Below, piece by piece: positions 6,834 to 13,683 of a stretch of 16,617 nt of DNA. Numbering within the stretch: position 1 is the first letter of the stretch; each line of letters starts with the position of its first letter. Location of the stretch: the NCBI GenBank assembly GCA_035640155.1, contig DASQWR010000249.1, positions 1 through 16,617 on the forward strand, written 5' to 3'. Position numbers and translations under genes: made by a program. Source of the DNA: JALYQB01 sp035640155. Its GTDB lineage: Bacteria > Actinomycetota > Actinomycetes > Mycobacteriales > Pseudonocardiaceae. The notes under the pieces were generated by a model. It was not told the origin of the DNA. It ran no database searches and saw only the letters and a program-made list of their open reading frames with translations.

Positions 6834-7571
6834 TCAGGAGTAACGCGGCCGCCGGAACCACTGGTTGGCGCCCTTGACGTACATCATCACGATCGCGCCG
6901 ACGACGAGCAGCAACGACAACACCGAGGTCACCAGTGACGGAGCTGGCTGCGGCTGTCCCAGACCGAACAGTGCAACGAGCACGCTGATGGCGCCGAGCA
7001 CGGTGAGCACGATCCGTGCCCAGTTGCGACCGGCCCGCATCTTGAAGATGAAGAACAGTTCGAGTGCGACCAGGACGAGTCCGAAGACCAGTCCGGCGAT
7101 GAGGACGGCGTCGAAGGTGCTCTCGACGAACTGCCGGTCGAGGGTCGGGTTGGCGCGCAGCGCTTCGTCGATCGCCTGCTGCTGGATGTCGTCGAACTGC
7201 GAGAACATCAGGATCGCCCCGAGCAGCGACACCACCATGCTGCCGATCCACAGCCGGAAGGAAATGTCGACCTCCTTGGGCCGCTGCGGCGGTGTGGACC
7301 CGTACTGGCCGTACGGATCCGGCCCATACGGCTGAGCCCCAGCGCCGGGGTAACCATCCTGGCCCGGACCCGGCATGGCACTCGGATGATCACCCTGACC
7401 GGGGTAACCACCCTCGCTGGGATAGCCGGGTGGACCCTGCGGTGCGGGACCCTGCGGGTACCCGCCCTGGGGGTACGGACCCTGCGGGTGTGGGTGCTGA
7501 GGCATCGGACCCGGCCCCTGCGGATAGGGATCCGGCACCTGGCCCGGTGGAGGATACGGCGGCTGGCTCAT
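6834..7571 (-). CDS. Small membrane protein with long Pro/Gln/Gly/Tyr-rich tail (paralogue 2)
   Basis: This 245-residue protein has a striking N-terminal low-complexity tail of about 95 residues built from degenerate PQG(P/G)YP-type units (for example PHPQGPYPQGGYPQGPAPQG, about 27-46). Four hydrophobic segments follow at about 106-125, 153-177, 184-204 and 211-232. A polar loop (about 126-152) separates the first two helices. The C-terminus is short and basic (WFRRPRYS). It shares the WARIVLTVLG helix start and the AN-x-WFR end with the gene downstream, from which it is separated by 50 bp. Such tails occur in many actinobacterial membrane proteins and may promote clustering or protein contacts at the membrane; that is an inference. 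ATG 7571 is preceded by TACGGT at 8 nt. No known function. Confidence 0.85.
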   Translation of the reverse strand: MSQPPYPPPGQVPDPYPQGPGPMPQHPHPQGPYPQGGYPQGPAPQGPPGYPSEGGYPGQGDHPSAMPGPGQDGYPGAGAQPYGPDPYGQYGSTPPQRPKEVDISFRLWIGSMVVSLLGAILMFSQFDDIQQQAIDEALRANPTLDRQFVESTFDAVLIAGLVFGLVLVALELFFIFKMRAGRNWARIVLTVLGAISVLVALFGLGQPQPAPSLVTSVLSLLLVVGAIVMMYVKGANQWFRRPRYS

Positions 7572-7579
7572 GAGCGCTG

Positions 7580-7585
7580 ACCGTA
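7580..7585 (-). promoter_or_regulatory. TACGGT -10-like element before paralogue 2
   Basis: The minus strand reads TACGGTCAGCGCTCATG up to the start codon: a TANNNT hexamer 8 nt from the ATG. The 11-bp core TACGGTCnGCG is shared with the sister gene at the same distance from the start, which makes it more than a chance -10 match. No -35 is visible. Confidence 0.5.
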
Positions 7586-7592
7586 GTGGCTC

Positions 7593-7637
7593 GCCCGCCT
7601 CCGCGGGCAGGTTTTCGCCCCCGGATCCCGCGGGATC
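7593..7637 (-). terminator. Palindrome and hairpin just after hemB
   Basis: A perfect 14-bp palindrome, gatcccgcgggatc (7624-7637), lies 6 nt past the hemB stop, and a second stem gcccgc-ctcc-gcgggc (7593-7608) follows in the direction of hemB transcription. Together they are a reasonable terminator candidate separating the hem operon from the membrane-protein genes. There is no T-tract, and the first palindrome could instead be a protein-binding site. Confidence 0.4.
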
Positions 7638-7643
7638 GGGTGA

Positions 7644-8627
7644 TCAGGGCGCGAGCCACCCGGCGGCCTGGAGCGCCCAGTAGGTCAGGACGACATCGGC
7701 ACCCGCCCGGCGGATCGAGGTCAGCATCTCCAGCACGATGCGCCGACGTTCCAGCCAACCGTGCGCCACCGCAGCTTCGACCATCGCGTACTCGCCGGAG
7801 ACCTGGTAGGCGGCCACCGGCACCTCGGAGACCTCGGCGACGGCCCGTACCACGTCCAAGTAGGACATCGCGGGTTTGACCATCACCAGGTCCGCGCCCT
7901 CCGCAAGGTCGAGCGCGACCTCCCGCAGCGCCTCGCGGCCGTTGGCTGGGTCCTGCTGATAGGCCTTGCGATCCCCGCGCAGCTGCGAGTCGACCGCCTC
8001 CCGGAACGGGCCGTAGAACGCGGAGGCGAACTTGGCACTGTACGCGAGGATGCCCGTGTCGAGACGCCCGGCCGCGTCCAGCGCCTGCCGGATCACCCCG
8101 ACCTGGCCGTCCATCATCCCGCTGGGCCCGACGAGGTGGGCGCCGGACTCGGCCTGCGCCACCGCCATCTGGGCGTAGACGGCCAGGGTGGCATCGTTGT
8201 CCACCCGACCGTGCGCGTCGAGGAGGCCGCAGTGCCCATGATCGGTGAACTCGTCGAGGCAGGTGTCGGCCATCACCACGATGTCGTCGCCGACCTCGGC
8301 GCGCACGTCCCGCAGCGCGACGTTGAGCACCCCGTCCGGGTCGGTACCCGCCGAACCTCTGGCGTCGCGGGTCGCGGGCACGCCGAAGATCATGATTCCG
8401 CCGACCCCCGCTGCGACGGCCTCAGCCGCAGCCTTGCGCAGCGAGTCGCGGGTGTGTTGCACGACACCCGGCATCGAGGAGATCGCCACCGGCTCGGTGG
8501 CTTCCTCCTTCACGAACACCGGCAGCACCAGCTGCCGGGGCTCGACGGGCGTCTCGGCCACCAGGCGCCGCATCGCGGGTGTCGTGCGCAACCGGCGCGG
8601 CCGGCTCGTCGGGTACATCGCCCTCAT
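7644..8627 (-). CDS. hemB: Porphobilinogen synthase (5-aminolevulinate dehydratase)
   Basis: HemB condenses two 5-aminolevulinate molecules into porphobilinogen in the cytoplasm. The 327-residue protein has normal family length and both active-site lysines: SAKFASAFYGPFR (Lys199) and VMVKPAMSYLD (Lys251, Schiff base). GPSGMMDGQV (167-176) and the substrate-binding SGEYAM segment are also clear. The metal-binding stretch reads DTCLDEFTDHGHCG: Cys123 and Cys133 are kept, but the middle cysteine of the usual three-Cys zinc site is Asp125, as I recall for other actinobacterial HemB proteins. The start is ATG 8627 with a weak purine stretch upstream; a second ATG is at codon 4. It follows hemD after an 89-bp gap filled by a large inverted repeat and is probably the last gene of the rex-hemACDB unit. 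Confidence 0.97.
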   Translation of the reverse strand: MRAMYPTSRPRRLRTTPAMRRLVAETPVEPRQLVLPVFVKEEATEPVAISSMPGVVQHTRDSLRKAAAEAVAAGVGGIMIFGVPATRDARGSAGTDPDGVLNVALRDVRAEVGDDIVVMADTCLDEFTDHGHCGLLDAHGRVDNDATLAVYAQMAVAQAESGAHLVGPSGMMDGQVGVIRQALDAAGRLDTGILAYSAKFASAFYGPFREAVDSQLRGDRKAYQQDPANGREALREVALDLAEGADLVMVKPAMSYLDVVRAVAEVSEVPVAAYQVSGEYAMVEAAVAHGWLERRRIVLEMLTSIRRAGADVVLTYWALQAAGWLAP

Positions 8628-8637
8628 TCCCGCCCTG

Positions 8638-8704
8638 CCTGCCGCATGGAGCCATGTGGCTGTCTATCAGGGCATCCTGCTGCTATATGGCTCCGTGTGG
8701 CAGG
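8638..8704. repeat. Long inverted repeat between hemD and hemB
   Basis: The arms are 8638-8655 and 8687-8704 (18 bp, two mismatches), and the pairing continues inward for 5 bp more (8656-8660 with 8682-8686, two more mismatches). This gives a 23-bp stem. A small inner stem cagg-gcat-cctg (8668-8679) sits in the loop. All four mismatched positions are G opposite T on the given strand, so a + strand RNA would pair at all 23 positions with G-U wobbles, whereas the hem mRNA (minus strand) would have four A-C mismatches. It could act as an attenuator, RNA-processing site, protein-binding site or remnant of a small mobile repeat; the sequence alone does not decide. Confidence 0.8.
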
Positions 8705-8716
8705 GAAGACGCCGGG

Positions 8717-10255
8717 TCAGCGGCGCGAGCGGCCCTTGGCCTTGCGGGGCGGGGGCAGGGCGCCCTCGGAGCGCAACCGCGCGGCGTGCTCGGCGAGCGC
8801 GTCCACCAGCGCACCAACCTGCGCCACCTCGGGCTGCACGTCCACCCGCAGGCCGAACTCCGCCGCGGTCTCCGCTGTCGCCGGGCCGATGCATGCCACG
8901 ATCGTCCGGGCGTGCGGCTTGCCTGCGATGCCGACCAGGTTGCGCACCGTGGAGGACGAGGTGAAGCACACCCCGTCGAACCCACCGGTCTTGATCATCT
9001 CGCGGGTCTCGGCGGGGGGCGGCGCGGCCCGCACGGTGCGGTAGGCCGTCACGTCGTCGATCTCCCAGCCGCGCTCACGCAGCCCGGCGGCGAGGGTCTC
9101 GGTGGCGATATCCGCCCGCGGCAGCAGCACCCGGTCCACCGGGTCGAGCACATCGTCGTGCGGTGGGAAGTCGACGAGTAGCCCCTCCGAGGACTGCAGC
9201 GCCTGTTCCGGGGGAACCAGCTCCGGAGTGATGCCGAAGCCACGCACCTTCGCAGCGGTGGCCTCGCCAACGCAAGCGATCTTGACACCGGAGAACGCGC
9301 GGGCGTCGAGGCCGAACTCGCGGAACTTCTCCCACACCGCCCGGACCGCGTTTGTCGAGGTGAACACCACCCACTGGTAGCGCCCGTCGACCAGGCCCTT
9401 GACCGCGCGCTCCATCTGCGCGGGCGACCGGGGTGGCTCCACGGAGATCGTCGGCACCTCCACCGGCACCGCGCCGTGCGTCCGCAGCCGGTCGCTCATC
9501 GCGGCGGCCTGCTCCTTGGTGCGCGGCACCAGGACCTTCCAGCCGTAGAGTGCCCTCGACTCCCACCAGGACAGCTTCGAGCGCTGCCCGGCCGCGGCCC
9601 CGACGGTCACCACGAGTGGCCCGGGAAGCTCCGCCGCCTCGTTGGCGAGCCCGGCCAGGGTGGTGTCGACGGTGCGCTGGGTCGCCTCGGTGCCCTCGGC
9701 CGTGACGGCCACCGGGGTCTGCGGCGCGAGCCCGTGCTCCACCAGCGACGACGCGGTCTCCGCCAGATGCGAGGCGCTGGCGTGCAGCACCAGCGTCCCC
9801 GGCGCCGCCGCGAGTGAGGCCCAGTCCACGCCGGTGCGGACGTCGGCCTCGGTGTGCCCGGAGCCCAGCGGAACCCCGGCGTAGGCGGGCACAGCGGTCC
9901 CGGTGGGCACTCCCGGCACCACGTCCAAGGGCACCGACGTGCGGGTGACCGCCAACGCCTCGGCCACCACCGCGTCCGCGGTCAGCGGGTCACCGGCCAC
10001 CAGCCGCACCACCGTGCGACCGTTCCTCGCCTCGGCGACGAGGTCCCTCGCCACGTCGGCGGGCTCGCCGACCGCGGGGCGCACCTCGGCGTCCTCGGCG
10101 GCCAGCGCGAGCACCTCGGCGGGCACGTCGGGGTCGGTCACGAGCAGCGCCGCGGTGCTGAGCTGCTCGTGCGCGCGCACGGTCAGCATCCCGGGGTCCC
10201 CAGGGCCGGAACCGACGAAGGCAATACGTCCGGGGGTCTTGCGGGCGCGGCTCAT
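8717..10255 (-). CDS. hemD: Uroporphyrinogen-III synthase fused to an N-terminal uroporphyrin methyltransferase-like domain
   Basis: This is a 512-residue two-domain protein. Residues about 10-225 resemble the SUMT/CobA methyltransferase fold: VGSGPGDPGMLTVRA (14-28), VVRLVAGDP (82-90), and VVPGVPTGTAVPAYAGVPLG (112-131). Residues about 238-500 are the HemD domain that closes and inverts hydroxymethylbilane to uroporphyrinogen III, with WKVLVPRTKEQA, VVFTSTNAVRAVWEKF, CVGEATA, LLPRADIATETLA, VTAYRTVRA and CFTSSSTVRNL. The tail is basic (RKAKGRSRR). The methyltransferase half lacks the family's GGDPF-(V/I)-FGRG motif and other usual residues, so its catalytic activity is doubtful; this architecture is normal for actinobacterial HemD. 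The start ATG 10255 abuts the TAG of hemC (TAGATG, no gap). Confidence 0.93.
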   Translation of the reverse strand: MSRARKTPGRIAFVGSGPGDPGMLTVRAHEQLSTAALLVTDPDVPAEVLALAAEDAEVRPAVGEPADVARDLVAEARNGRTVVRLVAGDPLTADAVVAEALAVTRTSVPLDVVPGVPTGTAVPAYAGVPLGSGHTEADVRTGVDWASLAAAPGTLVLHASASHLAETASSLVEHGLAPQTPVAVTAEGTEATQRTVDTTLAGLANEAAELPGPLVVTVGAAAGQRSKLSWWESRALYGWKVLVPRTKEQAAAMSDRLRTHGAVPVEVPTISVEPPRSPAQMERAVKGLVDGRYQWVVFTSTNAVRAVWEKFREFGLDARAFSGVKIACVGEATAAKVRGFGITPELVPPEQALQSSEGLLVDFPPHDDVLDPVDRVLLPRADIATETLAAGLRERGWEIDDVTAYRTVRAAPPPAETREMIKTGGFDGVCFTSSSTVRNLVGIAGKPHARTIVACIGPATAETAAEFGLRVDVQPEVAQVGALVDALAEHAARLRSEGALPPPRKAKGRSRR

Positions 10256-11257
10256 CTACTCGTTTCCCATCGGGCGTCGGCCCGGGCCGTCCAGGGCAGG
10301 GTTCGGTGAACCCGACCCGGCGGCACCGAGGTCCAGCAGCTCGGCTGCGACATCGCGACCCAACTGCTCGGCAACAGTCATCTCCCCCACTGCGGACGCC
10401 CCCAGCCCGGACGCTCGGAGCAGCACGTCGCCCGGTGTCGCCGCGACTGCGCGCAGTGACAGCCGGTGCACGACGCGGCCCTCGTCGTCCAGGTCATCCA
10501 CGACGTCGGCCAGCGCACCCACCGGCGCGCTGCACCCCGCTTCCAGCGCCGCGAGCAATGCTCGTTCCGCGGTCACCGCGGCGCGGGAGTCCACCTCGTC
10601 CAGCACCCCGGCCAGCAGGTGCTCGGTGTCGATGTCGCCGATCCGGCACTCCAGCGCCAGTGCCCCCTGCGCGGGTGCCGGCAGCATCTGCAGCGGGTCG
10701 AGCAGCTCGGTGGCCGCTGCGGACCGACCCAGGCGGGCGAGCCCCGCGGCGGCCACAACGACCCCGTCGAACTCCCCGTCTACGACCCGGCGGATGCGCG
10801 AGTCGACGTTGCCCCGGATCGGCACGACCTCCAAACCGAGGCCGAGTGCGCGCAGCTGCGCGGCCCGGCGGGGCGAACCGGTGCCGAGCACCGCACCCGG
10901 CGGCAGCGCACCGAGGACCAGGCCGTTCCGGGCCACCAGCGCGTCGCGGGGGTCGGCCCGGGGGGGCACCGCGGCGAGCACCAGCCGCGGGTCGGGCGCG
11001 GTGGGCAGGTCCTTGTAGGAGTGCACCGCGACGTCCACCTCGCCCGTCACCAGTGCCTCGCGCAGCGCCGAGACGAACACCCCGACACCGAGCTCCGAGA
11101 TCGGGGCCGACGAGGCATCCCCGGCGGTACGCACCCGCACCAGTTCCACCTCGACCCCGGCGACGCGCAGCCGGTCGGCGACCTGCCCGGTCTGGGCGAG
11201 GGCCAACGCACTCCCCCGCGTGCCCAGGCGCAGCACCGAGCGGGTCCGAGCGGTCAC
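10256..11257 (-). CDS. hemC: Hydroxymethylbilane synthase (porphobilinogen deaminase)
   Basis: HemC polymerises four porphobilinogen units into hydroxymethylbilane, using a covalently bound dipyrromethane cofactor. Evidence in the 333-residue protein: LGTRGSALALAQT (11-23), VHSYKDLPT (78-86, with catalytic Asp83), GTGSPRRAAQLRA (125-137), PIRGNVDSRI (146-155), LPAPAQGALALECR (192-205), and the cofactor-attachment cysteine in LEAGCSAPVGA (Cys242). The start GTG 11257 overlaps the TGA of hemA (GTGA). A purine-rich GGGGGAGAGG segment lies just upstream as a plausible ribosome binding site. Length and motif order are normal. It is translationally coupled to hemA and hemD within the Rex-headed operon. 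Confidence 0.97.
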   Translation of the reverse strand: MTARTRSVLRLGTRGSALALAQTGQVADRLRVAGVEVELVRVRTAGDASSAPISELGVGVFVSALREALVTGEVDVAVHSYKDLPTAPDPRLVLAAVPPRADPRDALVARNGLVLGALPPGAVLGTGSPRRAAQLRALGLGLEVVPIRGNVDSRIRRVVDGEFDGVVVAAAGLARLGRSAAATELLDPLQMLPAPAQGALALECRIGDIDTEHLLAGVLDEVDSRAAVTAERALLAALEAGCSAPVGALADVVDDLDDEGRVVHRLSLRAVAATPGDVLLRASGLGASAVGEMTVAEQLGRDVAAELLDLGAAGSGSPNPALDGPGRRPMGNE

Positions 11258-12609
11258 CGGAGGTCCTCTCCCCCGACGCGAGCGGTGGCGACGGCGACCG
11301 ACATGGCCGCGGCGGCCTGCGGGTCCAGCCCGAAGAGCTCGCGCAGCGCATCGGCGTAGGTCTGCCCGCCCCCGGTCTCGGCAAGTTGCTTCACCCGCAC
11401 CGTCGGGGTGTGCAACAGCTTGTCCACCACCCGGCGAACCGTGCGGACCAGCTCGTCCCGCACCGCGAGGTCGAGCTCGGGCAGCCTCCCGTCCAGCCGG
11501 AGCAGCTCGGCGTCGACCACCTCCGCGGCCCGCTGGCGCAGCGCCGTGACCGTCGGGGTGACCTCTGCCGAGCGCTGCGCGGACAGGTAGGCGCGCACTT
11601 CCTCGACGATAATGCGGTGCGCGCAGTCAGTGTCCACCCCGGCTGCCGCGCTCTCCAGCCTGCGCTGCAGCGTGCCGAGGTCCACCAGCGTGACGCCAGG
11701 CAGCTCGCCGACCCCTGCCTCCATGTCCCGCGGGAGCCCCAGGTCACAGACCACCAGCGGTGCCGTGCGGTCGGCCCGCGCGGTCAGCACCTGCTCGGCG
11801 GAGATCACGGTGCCCACTGCGCCGGTGCAGCTCACCACGACATCGGCGAGGCGCAACGCAGCGGTGAGGCCGTCGAGGCCGACGGCGCGGGCGGGGGTGC
11901 CCTCGGCCTCGCAGGCTGCGGCCAGCCGTTGTGCCGACGCGGCCGTGCGGTTGGCCACCACGATCTCGGCCACCCCCGCGCGGCGCAGCTGGGTCGCGGC
12001 GAGCCCCCCCATCGAGCCAGCGCCGATCACCAGTGCGCGCCGACCGGCGAGCGCGACCCCACCCCCTGAGCCGCCCTGCAGCACCGTGGACGCGTCGGCC
12101 AATGCCTCGGAGACGACCGAGGCGCCTGCCGAGTCGATGCCGGTCTCGGCGTGCACCCGCTTGCCGGCCCGCAGCACCTGCTGCACCAGCTCGTGCAAGG
12201 TGCGGCCGATGCTGGCGGCGGCGACAGCCTCGTGGTACCCGGCGCGGAGCTGCCCCAGGATCTGCGGCTCACCGACCACCATGGACTCCAGGCCGGACGC
12301 CACCCGGAACAGGTGCTCGACGCCCCCGCCCGCGTAATGCACGTAGAGGTGACTCGTGAGCTCGTCGAGCGTGGCCGCGGCGTGCCGCGCCAGCACACCG
12401 GAGACGTCGGCCAGCCCACCGTGGAAGGTCTGCACCACGGCGTACACCTCGACGCGGTTGCAGGTGGACAGCAGCAACGCTTCGCAGACGTGCTCGCACT
12501 CCAGCAGCTCGGAGAGCACCTTGCGGGTGTCCTCGTGCGCGACGGTCGCGCGCTCCAGGACGTCGACCGGTGCGGTGCGGTGGGAGAGCCCCACGACGAG
12601 CAGGCTCAC
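11254..12609 (-). CDS. hemA: Glutamyl-tRNA reductase
   Basis: HemA reduces glutamyl-tRNA(Glu) to glutamate-1-semialdehyde with NADPH, the committed and usually rate-limiting step of tetrapyrrole synthesis. In the 451-residue protein the catalytic domain has GLSHRTAPVDVLER (7-20) and LLLSTCNRVEVYA, whose Cys50 forms the thioester. SGLESMVVGEPQILGQ (105-120) and the NADPH-binding VIGAGSMGGLAA (194-205) follow, and a C-terminal helical dimerisation domain completes the protein. The start is GTG 12609, in a GTGA overlap with rex; its N-terminal LLVVGLSHR begins at the expected place. Its position directly after rex fits control of heme supply by the NADH/NAD+ ratio, as described for the Streptomyces rex-hemACD operon. 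Confidence 0.97.
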   Translation of the reverse strand: MSLLVVGLSHRTAPVDVLERATVAHEDTRKVLSELLECEHVCEALLLSTCNRVEVYAVVQTFHGGLADVSGVLARHAAATLDELTSHLYVHYAGGGVEHLFRVASGLESMVVGEPQILGQLRAGYHEAVAAASIGRTLHELVQQVLRAGKRVHAETGIDSAGASVVSEALADASTVLQGGSGGGVALAGRRALVIGAGSMGGLAATQLRRAGVAEIVVANRTAASAQRLAAACEAEGTPARAVGLDGLTAALRLADVVVSCTGAVGTVISAEQVLTARADRTAPLVVCDLGLPRDMEAGVGELPGVTLVDLGTLQRRLESAAAGVDTDCAHRIIVEEVRAYLSAQRSAEVTPTVTALRQRAAEVVDAELLRLDGRLPELDLAVRDELVRTVRRVVDKLLHTPTVRVKQLAETGGGQTYADALRELFGLDPQAAAAMSVAVATARVGGEDLR

Positions 12610-13412
12610 CGGACCACCGCGATCCCGTCGACCGTGTTCACCGCGTGCAGAGGGTCCTCCGGGTCCAGCGGATCCAGCACGGCGACGAGGGCGCCCTCCA
12701 CCCGGCGGGCCTCGTGGAAGGAGAGCACCTGCATCTCCACCGCCAGGTCCACCTTGCGCACCTCGACGTCCTCGGGCACCTGCAGCACCACCGGCGCGAA
12801 GTTGAGGATGCAGCGCACCCCACCCGCGACGAGGCGGTCACACACGTCCTGCGCGGCCAGGGGCGGGGTACAGATCACCCCGATCGTCACCTCGCGCTCG
12901 GCGCACACGGCGGGGATCTCGTCGATGTGGCTGACCGGCAACCCACCGACCGGTACCCCTATGAGGTCCTCCTCGATGTCGAACAGCGCCGCTACCGGGA
13001 AGCCCCGTCCGGGAAAACCTCCGTAGTTCGCCAAGGCGTGCCCGAGGTTGCCGATGCCGACGACCGCCACGCTGTGGTGTCGGGTCAGCCCCAGCAACCG
13101 CTCGATGTGCCCGACCAGCAGCGCGGTGTCGTAACCGACCCCCCGGGTGCCGTAGGACCCGACGTAGGAGAGGTCCTTGCGCAACTTCGCCGAGTTGACC
13201 CCGGCGGCGGCGGCCAGCTCCTCGCTGGAGATGGTGGTCACGCCCTGCTCGAGGAGGGCGGACAGCACGCGCAGGTAGACGGCGAGGCGGGAGACGGCTG
13301 CCTCCGGGACGGCCCGGATCCGCGCGTGGGCCGCGGGGATGCCGGCAGCCGCCCCGTCGGTGGCCCTCCCGTCGGTGGCCCTCCCGTCGGCGTCGCTGCC
13401 GTTGTGCTGCAA
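12606..13412 (-). CDS. rex: Redox-sensing transcriptional repressor Rex
   Basis: Rex binds its operator when NADH is low and leaves DNA when NADH/NAD+ rises. The 268-residue protein has an N-terminal winged-helix domain (about 36-92: SRLAVYLRVLSALLEQG, GVNSAKLRKDLSYVGSYGTRGVGY) and a Rossmann NAD(H)-binding domain with VVGIGNLGHALANY (117-130), followed by FDIEEDLIG and the conserved NFAPVVLQVPE and LAVEMQVLSFHEARR near the swapped C-terminal helix. The start is assigned to TTG 13412 because GAGGGAG (13421-13427) lies 8 nt upstream. A GTG at 13419 is out of frame, and no better in-frame start precedes the DNA-binding domain. The first about 35 residues are a nonconserved extension containing an ATDGR repeat. 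It heads the hem operon and is probably autoregulated. Confidence 0.95.
   Translation of the reverse strand: MQHNGSDADGRATDGRATDGAAAGIPAAHARIRAVPEAAVSRLAVYLRVLSALLEQGVTTISSEELAAAAGVNSAKLRKDLSYVGSYGTRGVGYDTALLVGHIERLLGLTRHHSVAVVGIGNLGHALANYGGFPGRGFPVAALFDIEEDLIGVPVGGLPVSHIDEIPAVCAEREVTIGVICTPPLAAQDVCDRLVAGGVRCILNFAPVVLQVPEDVEVRKVDLAVEMQVLSFHEARRVEGALVAVLDPLDPEDPLHAVNTVDGIAVVR
13354..13390. repeat. 15-bp tandem repeat in the 5' end of rex
   Basis: The unit ccgtcggtggccctc occurs twice perfectly and then in part (ccgtcgg). It is in frame and encodes the repeated pentapeptide ATDGR in the N-terminal extension of Rex, before the DNA-binding domain. Copy number is a likely site of strain variation by slippage, with little effect on the folded domains. 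Confidence 0.85.
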
Positions 13413-13509
13413 CCGTCACGCTCCCTCGGATCTGCGCTTCTCACCCGGCTCGGGTCCCAGGCACCTCGAGGCGGCTCGGGTGGTTTCGGACCGGCACTGT
13501 CACTTTCCC

Positions 13510-13538
13510 ACGGTAGCCGCTTGTGAACGCAGGAACAA
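13510..13538 (-). promoter_or_regulatory. Promoter of the rex-hemACDB operon
   Basis: On the minus strand TTGTTC (13533-13538) and TACCGT (13510-13515) are spaced by exactly 17 bp and fit the -35/-10 pattern of the housekeeping sigma factor. Transcription would begin near 13503, giving a leader of about 90 nt before the TTG of rex. The Rex-operator-like sequence covers part of the -35 and the spacer, a good place for repression. Confidence 0.6.
13522..13537. promoter_or_regulatory. Rex operator (ROP)-like site
   Basis: TGTGAACGCAGGAACA compares with the Streptomyces ROP consensus TGTGAACNNNTTCACA. The first half matches fully (7/7) and the second in 3 of 6 positions (the terminal ACA). It lies about 110 bp upstream of rex and overlaps the predicted -35 and spacer. 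Established knowledge: Rex represses its own rex-hem operon in Streptomyces coelicolor. Binding here is an inference from this match and position. Confidence 0.6.
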
Positions 13539-13629
13539 AGTCAGCGGGACCTGCTCGCAGGGCGGAGCCGACAGCACCGAAGGACATGCGACGGCCCGCG
13601 CTGGCGTGCGACACCTGGCCTGACATGCC

Positions 13630-13662
13630 GAGGGGGCGGCTCCTGGACGGAGCCACCCCCTC
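13630..13662 (-). terminator. Hairpin terminator after the fasciclin gene
   Basis: The stem gagggggcggctcc / ggagccaccccctc (13630-13643 and 13649-13662) has 13 of 14 pairs and a 5-nt loop, about 20 nt past the stop of the fasciclin gene in its direction of transcription. There is no long T-tract, but the stem is very stable. It would insulate the rex promoter from upstream transcription. The rest of the gap between rex and the fasciclin gene (271 bp) holds the rex promoter and no other gene. Confidence 0.75.
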
Positions 13663-13683
13663 GTGAGGTGCTGGTGCGCTGGC

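Noticed and set aside
7761..9044. 427-codon + strand frame opposite hemB and the end of hemD
   Set aside because: It is the shadow of hemB/hemD in another frame, His/Arg/Gly-rich with no recognisable motif.
10306..12069. Very long open frame on the + strand opposite hemA-hemC
   Set aside because: High GC content keeps antisense frames open. The translation is Arg/Pro/Ala-rich without domains, while the minus strand encodes complete HemA and HemC.
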